Shown piece after piece: positions 52,533-60,773 of a stretch of 64,000 nucleotides of DNA (positions are counted from its first letter, which is position 1; each line of letters begins with the position of its first letter). Both the position numbers and the translations under genes were made by a program. Source of the stretch: Pseudomonas gingeri (GTDB taxonomy: Bacteria > Pseudomonadota > Gammaproteobacteria > Pseudomonadales > Pseudomonadaceae). The notes beneath the pieces were generated by a model that saw only the letters and a list, made by a program, of their open reading frames with translations, searched no databases and was not told the origin of the DNA. The stretch spans positions 124,001-188,000 of the forward strand of contig NZ_JACAPR010000011.1 of the NCBI RefSeq assembly GCF_013385635.1. Reading direction: 5' to 3'.

Positions 52533-53482
52533 TCCTGTCGTGTTTCCCGCCTGAGCCGGTCACTGGCTCGCTCCATCAGCGCGCGGTCCCGCCAGGCGAC
52601 CCGCTCTTCCCAGTTCTCCAGCGGCACCAGGGCCCGGCGCTGGCCTTCGACCATGGCCACCAGTTCGGCGGTCCACGGATCATGCTGCCCGCGTTCGGCA
52701 CCCATGCGTGCATAGGCCGGGCCCATTTTCAGGGCGTGGGAACCGATGCCGCCACGGGTGTTGAGGTCGACGGTTTCGAAGGGGCCCATGAATGCCCAGC
52801 GCAGACCGAGGCCCTGGCTGACGACTTTATCGATGTCGGCGACCGAGGTGATGCCATCGCGCACCAGGCAATAGGCTTCACGCAGCAAGGCACCTTGCAG
52901 ACGATTGAACACAAAGCCTTCTATCTCCTTTTGCAGGCGCACAGGTGTCAGTCCTGCTTCGGTATAGAGTTCCAGGGCCCGGTCGACCTGCTGTGCGGCG
53001 GTGAACGGGGCCGGGACGATTTCGATCACCGGCAGCAGGTACGGCGGGTTGCCGGGATGCGCGACCAGGCAACGGCCGCGGCCGGGCAGGGTGTCGGCGA
53101 AGCTTGAAGCCGTCAGCGCCGAGGATGAGCTGGCGAGGATCGCGTCGGCAGGGGCCAGGCTGTCGAGTTGACGAAACAGTTCGATCTTCAGGTCGAGCCG
53201 TTCCGGCGCGCATTCCTGGATCAGGTTGGCGCCGGCGACCGCGCTGGCCAGATCGCCGCACAGGCTGACCCGGGAGAGCAGGGTCTCGGGTGTTTCCTGC
53301 AGCAGGCCGTAGTGAACCAGTTCCGCACAGCGGCTGGCGATTTCCTGGCCGGCCAGTTGCAGACGTTGGCCGTCCGGGTCTTGCAGGCGCACGCTCCAGC
53401 CGGCGCGGGCAAAGACGATGGCGAAGGCCACGCCGATACTGCCGGCGCCAATCACGGCGACCACGTGGGGGGATGGGTTCAT
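52529..53482 (-). CDS. 3-hydroxyacyl-CoA dehydrogenase family protein (lambda-crystallin/L-gulonate 3-dehydrogenase-like)
   Basis: 317 aa, ribosome site AGGAG. Rossmann motif VVAVIGAGSIGVAFAIVFARAGWSVRLQDPD; then AGANLIQECAPERLDLKIELFRQL, ASSSSALTASSFADTLP, VAHPGNPPYLLPVIEIVPAP with the catalytic His-Pro region, and a C-terminal helical domain KEIEGFVFNRLQGALLREAYCLV. The single-domain length fits the lambda-crystallin type that oxidises 3-hydroxy acids such as L-gulonate or hydroxybutyrobetaine, not fatty acyl-CoA. Second gene after the AcoX-like gene on the minus strand, in the P-protein cluster. Confidence 0.88.
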   Translation of the reverse strand: MNPSPHVVAVIGAGSIGVAFAIVFARAGWSVRLQDPDGQRLQLAGQEIASRCAELVHYGLLQETPETLLSRVSLCGDLASAVAGANLIQECAPERLDLKIELFRQLDSLAPADAILASSSSALTASSFADTLPGRGRCLVAHPGNPPYLLPVIEIVPAPFTAAQQVDRALELYTEAGLTPVRLQKEIEGFVFNRLQGALLREAYCLVRDGITSVADIDKVVSQGLGLRWAFMGPFETVDLNTRGGIGSHALKMGPAYARMGAERGQHDPWTAELVAMVEGQRRALVPLENWEERVAWRDRALMERASDRLRRETRQD

Positions 53483-53515
53483 GGGCTCTCCTGTTGTTGT
53501 TGAAGGATGAACAAG

Positions 53516-54622
53516 TCAGTGCACGACGCGCACCATGGCGCTGCGTCCCGGTGCCGTATGCACGCGGATAAAGCCGCTGAGACGGGCATCGAGTGCCGGG
53601 TCGCCGCTGTCGACGAACAATTGCCCCTGGGGCAGGGCGGCGATTTTTGCGCTGCTGGCCAGGACATGCAGATGTGTCGGGGCGATCAACGCGAGGACGG
53701 CGGCGCTGATTTGCTGGTTGCCGCGACCGAACAGGCAACCCTGGCCACCGGTGAGGCTGACGACCACGTGGGCGGGATAACGCGTGGCGAGTGTCAGCAG
53801 ATCGCTTTCATTGGCATCGCGACAAATCAAGGTCTGGCCGAGATAGGCGTCGACGCCGAGTAGCGTTGGCTCTCCGTTCAGATGCCTGGCCAGCGCCTGG
53901 ATGGTTCGGCCGGGGCCCAGGAAGTAGACGTGTTCCGCGTGCATTCGGGCGGCGAACAAGGTCGCTTCGGCCTCCACGGCCCGGTCCGGGTTGGCGCTGC
54001 CGGACTTGGCGCCCTGCATATGTCGTGGGTCGGCGGGTACCCGTGCGTAACCGTAGAGGCGGGTGCTGACGCGATCTTCGCGGGAGGCGTTTTCATCGAT
54101 ATCCAGCAGCTCGGCTTCGCGGCTGCCGACACTGCCACGGGCACACTGGCGAGCGACTTCGCCGGCGTGTTCCGGCGAGCGGGCAAACACCCCGGAATAC
54201 ATTTTCACCCCGCAGGGAATACCGAGCAGGAGCGTCGGCGTGGCCGCGGTGGCTGCGGCCACATCGCGAGCGGTGCCATCGCCGCCGGCGAACAGCAGCA
54301 GGTCGACGGATGCGGCAAGCAGTGCACGGCAGGCCTCGACGGTATCGCGCGCCGAGTGCTCGGTGGCCGGAGTGGCGATGACACGTGCCGGCAAGCCGGC
54401 CTCATGACAGGCGCGCTCGCCCATCTCGCCAGCCACCGTCATGACCTGGGCATCGCTGTCGAGCAGTCGGCGCAATGTTCGCACGCAACGCTCATGAGCT
54501 TTGGGCCGGGCGCCAAGCTTTAGCGCCAGGGCCACCGTATCGGCGCCATCGCTGCCCTTCAGGCCGATCGTTCCGCCGAGTCCGGCGAAGGGATTGATGA
54601 GCAGGCCGATCTTGAACGCCAT
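53516..54622 (-). CDS. ATP-NAD kinase family protein, AcoX-like
   Basis: 368 aa. N-terminus MAFKIGLLINPFAGLGGTIGLKGSDGADTVALALKLG and LLLFAGGDGTARDVAAAT (GGDGT) are the NAD-kinase/AcoX fold; the glycine-rich segment NPFAGLGG is typical of the AcoX branch. AcoX-type proteins accompany acetoin and related catabolic operons but have no proven reaction. It is divergent from the gcvPA-like gene and shares that 112-bp promoter region, including the repeated operator motif. Upstream of the 3-hydroxyacyl-CoA dehydrogenase gene by 33 bp. Confidence 0.85.
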   Translation of the reverse strand: MAFKIGLLINPFAGLGGTIGLKGSDGADTVALALKLGARPKAHERCVRTLRRLLDSDAQVMTVAGEMGERACHEAGLPARVIATPATEHSARDTVEACRALLAASVDLLLFAGGDGTARDVAAATAATPTLLLGIPCGVKMYSGVFARSPEHAGEVARQCARGSVGSREAELLDIDENASREDRVSTRLYGYARVPADPRHMQGAKSGSANPDRAVEAEATLFAARMHAEHVYFLGPGRTIQALARHLNGEPTLLGVDAYLGQTLICRDANESDLLTLATRYPAHVVVSLTGGQGCLFGRGNQQISAAVLALIAPTHLHVLASSAKIAALPQGQLFVDSGDPALDARLSGFIRVHTAPGRSAMVRVVH

Positions 54623-54677
54623 CGATACTCGCCTTCGGGTGATTGAGCAGTTGCGAGTGTCAGCATTGCCACGTAGA

Positions 54678-54690
54678 TTGTGCGCAATAC
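54678..54690. promoter_or_regulatory. Repeated operator motif, site A (between AcoX-like and P-protein genes)
   Basis: TTGTGCGCAATAC, close to the motif TTGTGCGCATTGC found in four other intergenic regions of this cluster. It lies in the 112-bp gap between the AcoX-like gene and the P-protein pair, 45 bp before the P-protein start. The bases that follow (ACAAACTTAAGTT) also resemble the reverse complement of site E. Confidence 0.6.
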
Positions 54691-54734
54691 AAACTTAAGT
54701 TCGCGTTTGTCCCCATATTGCGTCCGGAGGTAAG

Positions 54735-56144
54735 ATGAGTCAACCCAGATCAGCCCATCCGTTTATGGCCAACGCTCTGCCTGATATCAAGCAGGAAATG
54801 CTGAATATCCTTGGCATTGAATCTGTTGAAGCGCTTTTCGAGCAGATTCCCGAAGCTCACCGATTGCAGGAAAAGCCCGAACTTATGGGCGCTATGCGTT
54901 CAGAGGCGACCCTGAGCCGTCATTTGCGCGAAATCCTCGGTCGCAACCGTAACTGTGCCGAGACACTGAGCTTTCTCGGTGGCGGTTGCTGGCAGCATCA
55001 CGTGCCGGCCATCTGCAATGAGATCGCCGGTCGCAGCGAGTTTCTGACGTCGGTGTGGGGTACGCCTTCATCCGACCAGGGGCGTTGCCAGGCATGGTTC
55101 GAGTTCAGCAGCCAGTTGGGTGAACTGGTGGGCTGCGAGTACGTCGGCCTGCCGGTCTATAGCTGGGGGTGCGCCGCCGGGCATGCCTTGCGCATGGCCT
55201 CGCGACTGAACGGTCGTCACACTTTGCTGCTGCCAAGGATCATTGATCCGGAGCGGCTGGCGGTGATTCGCAACTACTGCGAACCCGACATGGCCAACGA
55301 GCTGCAACTTGAGTTTGTCGACGCCGATCCGGTGACCGGCGCCATGGACCTGGAGGATCTCAAGGACAAACTGGGCAGCCATGTCGCGGCGGTGTACCTG
55401 GAGGCGCCGAACTACTTCGGCCTGATCGATGGCGGCGCGGCAACCATTGCCGAGTTGACCCATGCCCAGGGGGCGGAGTTCGTGGTCGGTGTCGACCCGA
55501 TCTCCCTTGGCGTCCTGGCGGCTCCGCCGGATTACGGTGCCGACATTGTGGTGGGCACCATCCAGACCCTGGGCATTCCGATGTATGGCGGAGGTGGCCT
55601 GGGCGGCTTTATCGCCACCCGCGATGAAGAGCGTTACGCCCGCGAATACCCGACGCTGCTGATCAGCATCACCACCACCGCGCATCCGGGGGAGGTCGGT
55701 TTCGGCCTGTCCCTGGCCGAGCAGTCGTCTTATGGCCTGCGCGAAAACGGCAAGGACTGGACCGGTAACTCGGTGTACCTGTGGGCCATTGCCAATGCGG
55801 TATACATGTCACTGATGGGGCCGCAGGGATTTGTCGACGTCGGTGAGCTGATCGTTGCCCAGGCCCATCAGGCGGCGCGACGCCTGAATGAACTGCCGGG
55901 CGTTGCGATCCGCTATGGCGACGGTTTCTTCAAGGAGTTCGTGGTGGATTTCAACGCCAGCGGCCTTTCGGTGGCGGCCATCAACCAGGGCTTGCTGGAA
56001 CGGGGAATCTTTGGCGGGCATGACCTGAGCCGGGAGTTCCCGGAACTCGGGCAAAGCGCGCTGTATTGCGTGACCGAATTGCACCAGGACGCGGACATCG
56101 ACCAGTTGATCGACGCCCTTCGCGAGGTACTGAACCATGAGTGA
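54735..56144 (+). CDS. Glycine dehydrogenase (decarboxylating) subunit 1-like protein (GcvPA type), divergent
   Basis: 469 aa, near-consensus ribosome site CCGGAGGTAAG. The fold of P-protein subunit 1 is evident: LSFLGGGCWQHHVPAICNEIAGRSEFLTSVW, SWGCAAGHALRMASRL, DIVVGTIQTLGIPMYGGGGLGGFIATRDEERYAREYP. However, the segment that reads YTPYQPEISQGTLQ in true GcvPA is WGTPSSDQGRCQAW here, and the YDGATA-like segment is YSWGCAAG. These positions are near the active site, so glycine need not be the substrate. Overlaps subunit 2 by 8 bp. Pseudomonads normally have a single long GcvP; this split pair is an extra system with no gcvH or gcvT nearby. Confidence 0.83.
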   Translation: MSQPRSAHPFMANALPDIKQEMLNILGIESVEALFEQIPEAHRLQEKPELMGAMRSEATLSRHLREILGRNRNCAETLSFLGGGCWQHHVPAICNEIAGRSEFLTSVWGTPSSDQGRCQAWFEFSSQLGELVGCEYVGLPVYSWGCAAGHALRMASRLNGRHTLLLPRIIDPERLAVIRNYCEPDMANELQLEFVDADPVTGAMDLEDLKDKLGSHVAAVYLEAPNYFGLIDGGAATIAELTHAQGAEFVVGVDPISLGVLAAPPDYGADIVVGTIQTLGIPMYGGGGLGGFIATRDEERYAREYPTLLISITTTAHPGEVGFGLSLAEQSSYGLRENGKDWTGNSVYLWAIANAVYMSLMGPQGFVDVGELIVAQAHQAARRLNELPGVAIRYGDGFFKEFVVDFNASGLSVAAINQGLLERGIFGGHDLSREFPELGQSALYCVTELHQDADIDQLIDALREVLNHE

Positions 56145-57675
56145 ATCCGTCAAGTTACGCCGATACCAGGCCGCCGTGTGGGATGAGCCGGTGGTGATGA
56201 CCCTGTCTCGTCCCGGTCGGCGTGGCGTGGTGTTTCCCACGGCGGCTGAGCCCTGCGACCTGAGCGTGATTCCGGCGACGATGCGTCGCAAGACCCTGCC
56301 GAAACTGCCGGAAATGTCCGAGCCCGATGTCTTGCGGCATTACCTGCACCTGTCGCAACAGACCTTGGGAATGATGGGTATCTCGCTGTTTGGCACCTGC
56401 ACGATGAAGTACAACGCGCGGGTCAACGAAGCGATCACCGCACGCGATGATGTGGCGCAACTGCATCCGCGCCAGCCCGATTCGACCTTGCAGGGCTCGC
56501 TGCAGGTCATGCATAACCTGGACCTCAATCTGCGGGCGCTGTCGGGCATGGACCGTTTTGTGTTCCAGGCGGCGGGTGGCGCCGATGCGGCCTTTCTGCA
56601 CGTCTGCGTGACCCGCGCCTATCACGCCGCCCGCGGCGAGCTGGAAACCCGCGATGAGATCATCACCTCGATCCAGTCGCACCCGTGCAATCCGGCGACG
56701 GCAGCCACGGCGGGATTCAAGATCATCACCTTGTCGCTGGAAGAGAACGGTTATCCGTCGCTGGAGGCCCTCAAGGCGGCGGTGTCGCCGCGCACGGCGG
56801 CCTTGATGATCAATAACCCCGACGACATGGGGATCTACAATCCGGATATCGCCGAGTGGGTGCGGGTGGTCAAGGAAGCGGGTGGCCTGTGCTTCTACGA
56901 TCATGCCAATTTCAACGGTGTGATGAGCAAGGTGCGGGCGCGGGACCTGGGTTTCGATGCCTGCATGTTCATGCTGCACAAGACCTTCGGCGCGCCGAAG
57001 GGCGGTGGCGGGCCGGCGGTGGGCGCCTATGGTTGCAGCGAGGAACTGATTCCCTATTTGCCGGGCCCCTTGCTGGTCGAGGAGCCGGGCGGCTTTCGCC
57101 TGGAGGCGGGCAGTGAACTGGGCATTGGTCGGGTGCGCGAGTTTCTTGGCAATCTGCCGCAGATCATCAAGGCCTATGCGTGGGTACGGGCCATGGGTAT
57201 CGAAGGAATTGCCGAGGCCTCGGATCTTTCGGTACTGGCCAACAATTACATGGGCAAGCAGCTCGCCGGTATCCGTGGGGTGACCTGTTCGCATCCGCAC
57301 ATCAAGGCGTGGCGGCTGGAGATGACTCGCTACAGCCTCGAAACCCTGGAGCGCGAGACGGGCATCAGTGCCTATGACGTGCAGAATCGCATGGTCGATT
57401 ACGGTGTCGATGCGTTCTGGCTGGCCCATGAACCCTGGGTGATTGCACAGCCGTTCACACCCGAGGCCGGCGAGATGTGGTCGAAGGAAGATATCGATTA
57501 CTGGATCGCGGTGCTGGCGCAGGTATGCCAGGAAGCCTATGACAATCCGGACCTGGTGCGCACCGCGCCGCACAACCATCCCATCGGCCGCCTCGACAGC
57601 GGCCCCCTCGAAGACCCGGATCGCTGGGCGACGACCTGGCGCGCGTATCAGCGCAAGTACCCCGACGCGCTTTGA
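56137..57675 (+). CDS. Glycine dehydrogenase (decarboxylating) subunit 2-like protein (GcvPB type), divergent
   Basis: 512 aa. The PLP lysine is K282 in FMLHKTFGAPKGGGGPAVGAYG. Other conserved parts: LFGTCTMKYNARVNE, HPRQPDSTLQGSLQVM, MINNPDDMGIYN, LCFYDHANFNGVM. Compared with canonical GcvPB (as remembered), GSCTMKYNP is altered to GTCTMKYNA, AHGSNPATA to SHPCNPATA, YDGANLNAI to YDHANFNGV, and the His of VPHGGGGPG to Lys. The PLP chemistry is retained but the substrate and lipoyl-partner surface look changed. Convergent with the aminotransferase gene through a strong terminator. Likely decarboxylates or dehydrogenates a non-glycine amino acid; inference. Confidence 0.83.
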   Translation: MSESVKLRRYQAAVWDEPVVMTLSRPGRRGVVFPTAAEPCDLSVIPATMRRKTLPKLPEMSEPDVLRHYLHLSQQTLGMMGISLFGTCTMKYNARVNEAITARDDVAQLHPRQPDSTLQGSLQVMHNLDLNLRALSGMDRFVFQAAGGADAAFLHVCVTRAYHAARGELETRDEIITSIQSHPCNPATAATAGFKIITLSLEENGYPSLEALKAAVSPRTAALMINNPDDMGIYNPDIAEWVRVVKEAGGLCFYDHANFNGVMSKVRARDLGFDACMFMLHKTFGAPKGGGGPAVGAYGCSEELIPYLPGPLLVEEPGGFRLEAGSELGIGRVREFLGNLPQIIKAYAWVRAMGIEGIAEASDLSVLANNYMGKQLAGIRGVTCSHPHIKAWRLEMTRYSLETLERETGISAYDVQNRMVDYGVDAFWLAHEPWVIAQPFTPEAGEMWSKEDIDYWIAVLAQVCQEAYDNPDLVRTAPHNHPIGRLDSGPLEDPDRWATTWRAYQRKYPDAL

Positions 57676-57691
57676 TTTGTAACGCGTGACC

Positions 57692-57726
57692 TTCAGCCAC
57701 TGGCGCGACCCGCGCCAGTGGCTGAA
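57692..57726. terminator. Bidirectional terminator hairpin between the P-protein and aminotransferase genes
   Basis: Perfect 16-bp stem (57692-57707 with 57711-57726; arms start TTCAGCCACTGG) and a 3-nt loop. It lies 17 bp past the subunit 2 stop and 8 bp from the aminotransferase stop, so it can end both converging transcripts. There is no long T-run. Confidence 0.75.
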
Positions 57727-57733
57727 CCTTGTC

Positions 57734-59137
57734 TCAGCCCTTCCAGTGACCTTCGGCGTGCAGCTGGGCGAACACCTTGTCCACGGCGCGGCGCGCGCGG
57801 GCGACCATTTCAACGACTTCGTCTTCGCTGATCACGAACGGTGGCGAGAACGAAATCGAGTCACCCTGGGGCAGGGCGCGGGTGATCAGGCCTTCTTCCA
57901 GGGCGGCGCGGGCGATGCGTGGGGCAACTTTCAGCGCCGGGTCAAAGGCGGTGGCCGGATCCCGACGGGCGACAAACTCGACGGCTCCCATCAGGCCCAC
58001 GCCACGTATCTCACCCACGGCCGGATGATCGGCGAAGGTTTCACGCAGCAGGCGGTGCATCAGCTCGCCCCGCGCACCTGCCTGGGCGACCAGCCCTTCC
58101 TCCTCGATGATCTGCAGGTTGGTCAGGGCAACCGCCGCGGCCAGCGGGTGGGCGCTATAGGTGTAGCCGTGGGCGAAGGCGCCGTATCTTTCGCCGCCAA
58201 GCAGCAGGCCTTGCCAGATTTTTTCGGAAACGATGCAGGCCGACAACGGTACGTAAGCCGAGGTAATGCCCTTGGCGACGGTCATCAGGTCGGGGCGCAT
58301 GCCCATTTTTTCGCTGCCGAACTGAGTGCCCAGGCGGCCGAAGCCACAGATCACTTCATCGGCGATCAGCAACACATCGTATTTATCCAGCACCGCCTGC
58401 ATCGCGGCGTAATAGCCGGCGGGCGGCACGATCACGCCACCCGCGCCCATCACCGGTTCCATGATCATCGCCGCCACGGTGTCCGGGCCCTCGGCGAGGA
58501 TCAGGTTTTCCAGGTCGGCGGCCAGGCGTGCGACAAAGGCGGCATCGCTCTGGCCGGGTTCGGCCTGCCACAAGCGGTGCGGTGCCGTGGTGTGGCGGAT
58601 GAACGGCAGGGGCAAGTCGAAGCCCGCGTGCATGCCGGGCAGTCCGGTCAGGCCTGCCGCGACCACGGTCACCCCGTGGTAACCACGATTGCGCGCGATG
58701 ATCTTCTTTTTCTGCGGCAAGCCGCGAGCATTGTTGTAGTACCAGACCAGCTTGACCTGGGTGTCGTTGGCGTCGGAGCCGGAGTTGCCGAAGAACACCT
58801 TGGACATCGGCACCGGCGACAGCTGGATCAGCTTCTCGGCGAGCAGGATCGGCGTGTCGGTGGCCATCGACGAGAACGAATGGTAGTAGGGCAGGCGCAT
58901 CGCCTGGGCGTGCAGGGTGTCGGCGATCTCCTTGCGCCCGTAACCGACATTGACGCACCAGAGTCCCGCCATCGAGTCGATGTAGCGGCGCCCGTTGGTG
59001 TCCTCCAGCCAGACGCCTTCACCCTTGACCATGACCAGCGGCCCGTTGCGTTCGTGCTCGGCCAGGGCGGTGAAAGGGTGCAGGAAATAACGCCGATCCA
59101 AGTCATGCAGATCGGTCGATGGGGTACGTGGATCCAT
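57734..59137 (-). CDS. Class III pyridoxal-phosphate aminotransferase (omega-aminotransferase type)
   Basis: 467 aa from the ATG at 59137 with TGGAGAG upstream; the frame to 59248 overlaps the promoter. Motifs: MAGLWCVNVGYGRKEIADTLHAQAMRLPYYHSF, FFGNSGSDANDTQVKLVWYYNNARG, NRGYHGVTV, EPVMGAGGVIVPP, ADEVICGFGRLGTQFGSEKMGMRPDLMTVAKGITSAYVPL with the PLP Lys in AKGIT. The pattern places it with beta-alanine/putrescine/taurine:pyruvate aminotransferases (SpuC-like). It would transfer an omega-amino group and feed the aldehyde dehydrogenase whose gene is divergent. Substrate unknown. Confidence 0.9.
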   Translation of the reverse strand: MDPRTPSTDLHDLDRRYFLHPFTALAEHERNGPLVMVKGEGVWLEDTNGRRYIDSMAGLWCVNVGYGRKEIADTLHAQAMRLPYYHSFSSMATDTPILLAEKLIQLSPVPMSKVFFGNSGSDANDTQVKLVWYYNNARGLPQKKKIIARNRGYHGVTVVAAGLTGLPGMHAGFDLPLPFIRHTTAPHRLWQAEPGQSDAAFVARLAADLENLILAEGPDTVAAMIMEPVMGAGGVIVPPAGYYAAMQAVLDKYDVLLIADEVICGFGRLGTQFGSEKMGMRPDLMTVAKGITSAYVPLSACIVSEKIWQGLLLGGERYGAFAHGYTYSAHPLAAAVALTNLQIIEEEGLVAQAGARGELMHRLLRETFADHPAVGEIRGVGLMGAVEFVARRDPATAFDPALKVAPRIARAALEEGLITRALPQGDSISFSPPFVISEDEVVEMVARARRAVDKVFAQLHAEGHWKG

Positions 59138-59175
59138 GATCTCTCCAGTTGCTAACCAAGTTTTCGGATGATTAT

Positions 59176-59212
59176 TTGTGCGCATTGCGGTGTTGTGGGC
59201 GTTGTGCGAACA
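59176..59212. promoter_or_regulatory. Repeated operator motif, site B (between aminotransferase and aldehyde dehydrogenase genes)
   Basis: TTGTGCGCATTGC at 59176-59188 plus a second half-site TTGTGCGAACA at 59202-59212, both in the 114-bp region between two divergent genes. The second string recurs at site D. Placement suits control of both genes by one regulator. Confidence 0.6.
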
Positions 59213-59251
59213 TAAATGTAGCACCTTAATCCTGCAACGAGGAAACAAATC

Positions 59252-60709
59252 ATGCTGAACTTGAAAGACCCTTCACTGCTCAAGCAAGCGATCTTCGTCA
59301 ATGGCGCCTGGTCGGTTCCCGAGGGCTGCGGCTGGATTGAGGTGACCAACCCGAGTACCGGCGAGCTGGTCGGGCGGGTGCCCAAGGCGGGGCGCGCCGA
59401 GACCATTGAGGCTATCGAAGGGGCGGAGCGGGCTTTCCGTCCCTGGGCGGCGCGCCCCGCTGGCGAGCGGGCGAAGGTGGTCAAGCGCTGGTATGACCTG
59501 ATTGTCGAGCATGTCGACGACCTGGCCTTGATTCTCACGGCCGAGCAAGGCAAGCCGCTGGCCGAGGCTCGGGGAGAGATCCTCTACGGCGCGGCCTTTT
59601 TCGAGTGGTTCGCCGAAGAAGCCAAGCGCGTCTACGGCGAGATCCTCCCCGCGCCGCAACAGGGCCAGCGCATGCTGGTCCTGCGTCAGCCGATCGGTGT
59701 GTGTGCGGCGATCACGCCGTGGAATTTTCCGATGGCGATGATTCCGCGCAAGGCCGGTCCGGCGATTGCCGCCGGCTGCAGCATGGTGCTCAAGCCCGCC
59801 AGCGCGACGCCATTTTCAGCCCTGGCGCTGGCCGAACTCGGCCGCCGTGCCGGGCTGCCGGAGGGCGTGTTCAGCGTGGTGACCGGGGCTGCCGGTGAAG
59901 TGGGCGACGAATTGTCGACGCATCCCCTGGTGCGCAAGGTGACCTTCACCGGCTCGACCGAAGTTGGCCGTTCACTGATGGCCAAGGCCGCAGGCACCAT
60001 CAAGAAAGTCGCGCTGGAACTGGGTGGCAATGCCCCGTTGATCATCTTCGACGATGCCGATATCGACGTGGCTGTCGCCGGCGCCATCGCTTCGAAATTC
60101 CGCAACATGGGCCAGACCTGTGTCTGCGCCAACCGCATCTATGTACAGCGTGGTATCCATGATCGTTTCGTCGAGCGTTTCGCCGAGGCCGTGGCGGCAC
60201 TGCGGGTTGGCGACGGGCGGGCGGAAGGCGTGCAGCAGGGACCGTTGATTGACGAGGCGGCGGTACGCAAGGTTCAGGAGCATATAGATGACGCCCTGGC
60301 ACAGGGGGCGCGGATTGTCACCGGCGGTCATCGGCATGCCCTGGGGCAGACCTTCTTCGAGCCCACCGTGCTCGCCGACGTGACCGCCAGCATGCGCATT
60401 GCCGTGGAAGAGACCTTCGGTCCGGTGGCCCCGGTGTTCCGCTTCGAAACCGAAGCCGAGGTGATTGCGGCAGCCAATGACACCGAATTCGGCCTGGCGG
60501 CGTACTTCTTCACCCGTGACAACGGACGGGTCTGGCGTGTCAGCGAAGCGCTTGAAGTCGGCATTGTCGGGGTCAATACCGGCGCCACCTCCTATGAGGG
60601 CGCACCGTTTGGCGGAGTGAAGTCTTCAGGTATCGGCCGCGAAGGTTCGCACCACGCCATCGAGGAGTTCACCGAGCTCAAATATGTATGCGTTGCCCAG
60701 GTGAGCTGA
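59252..60709 (+). CDS. NAD(P)-dependent aldehyde dehydrogenase, succinate-semialdehyde-dehydrogenase-like
   Basis: 485 aa, ribosome site ACGAGGAAAC. Family landmarks: ITPWNFPMAMIPRKAGPAIAAGCSMVLKPASATPFSALALAEL, FTGSTEVGRSLMAKAAGTIKKVALELGGNAPLI (general base Glu), FRNMGQTCVCANRIYVQ (nucleophilic Cys), and FGGVKSSGIGREGSHHAIEEF. Closest to GabD-type enzymes. It would oxidise the aldehyde made by the divergent aminotransferase. Separated from the downstream iclR by 64 bp that contain an operator-like palindrome. Confidence 0.9.
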   Translation: MLNLKDPSLLKQAIFVNGAWSVPEGCGWIEVTNPSTGELVGRVPKAGRAETIEAIEGAERAFRPWAARPAGERAKVVKRWYDLIVEHVDDLALILTAEQGKPLAEARGEILYGAAFFEWFAEEAKRVYGEILPAPQQGQRMLVLRQPIGVCAAITPWNFPMAMIPRKAGPAIAAGCSMVLKPASATPFSALALAELGRRAGLPEGVFSVVTGAAGEVGDELSTHPLVRKVTFTGSTEVGRSLMAKAAGTIKKVALELGGNAPLIIFDDADIDVAVAGAIASKFRNMGQTCVCANRIYVQRGIHDRFVERFAEAVAALRVGDGRAEGVQQGPLIDEAAVRKVQEHIDDALAQGARIVTGGHRHALGQTFFEPTVLADVTASMRIAVEETFGPVAPVFRFETEAEVIAAANDTEFGLAAYFFTRDNGRVWRVSEALEVGIVGVNTGATSYEGAPFGGVKSSGIGREGSHHAIEEFTELKYVCVAQVS

Positions 60710-60729
60710 TATATTCCGGTCTAAACTTC

Positions 60730-60746
60730 TGTGCGCACGTCGCACA
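60730..60746. promoter_or_regulatory. Repeated operator motif, site C: perfect palindrome upstream of iclR gene
   Basis: TGTGCGCACGTCGCACA: perfect arms TGTGCG/CGCACA around CACGT. The 13-bp motif region starts at 60729 (CTGTGCGCACGTC). It is the most symmetrical copy and lies 27 bp before the IclR start, which fits autoregulation. Confidence 0.65.
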
Positions 60747-60773
60747 GGCTTTTAATAGGGAATGGTGTCAAAA

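Noticed and set aside
56155..57813. A 552-codon open frame on the minus strand
   Set aside because: It is the shadow of the P-protein subunit 2 gene; the His/Arg-rich translation has no recognised motif.
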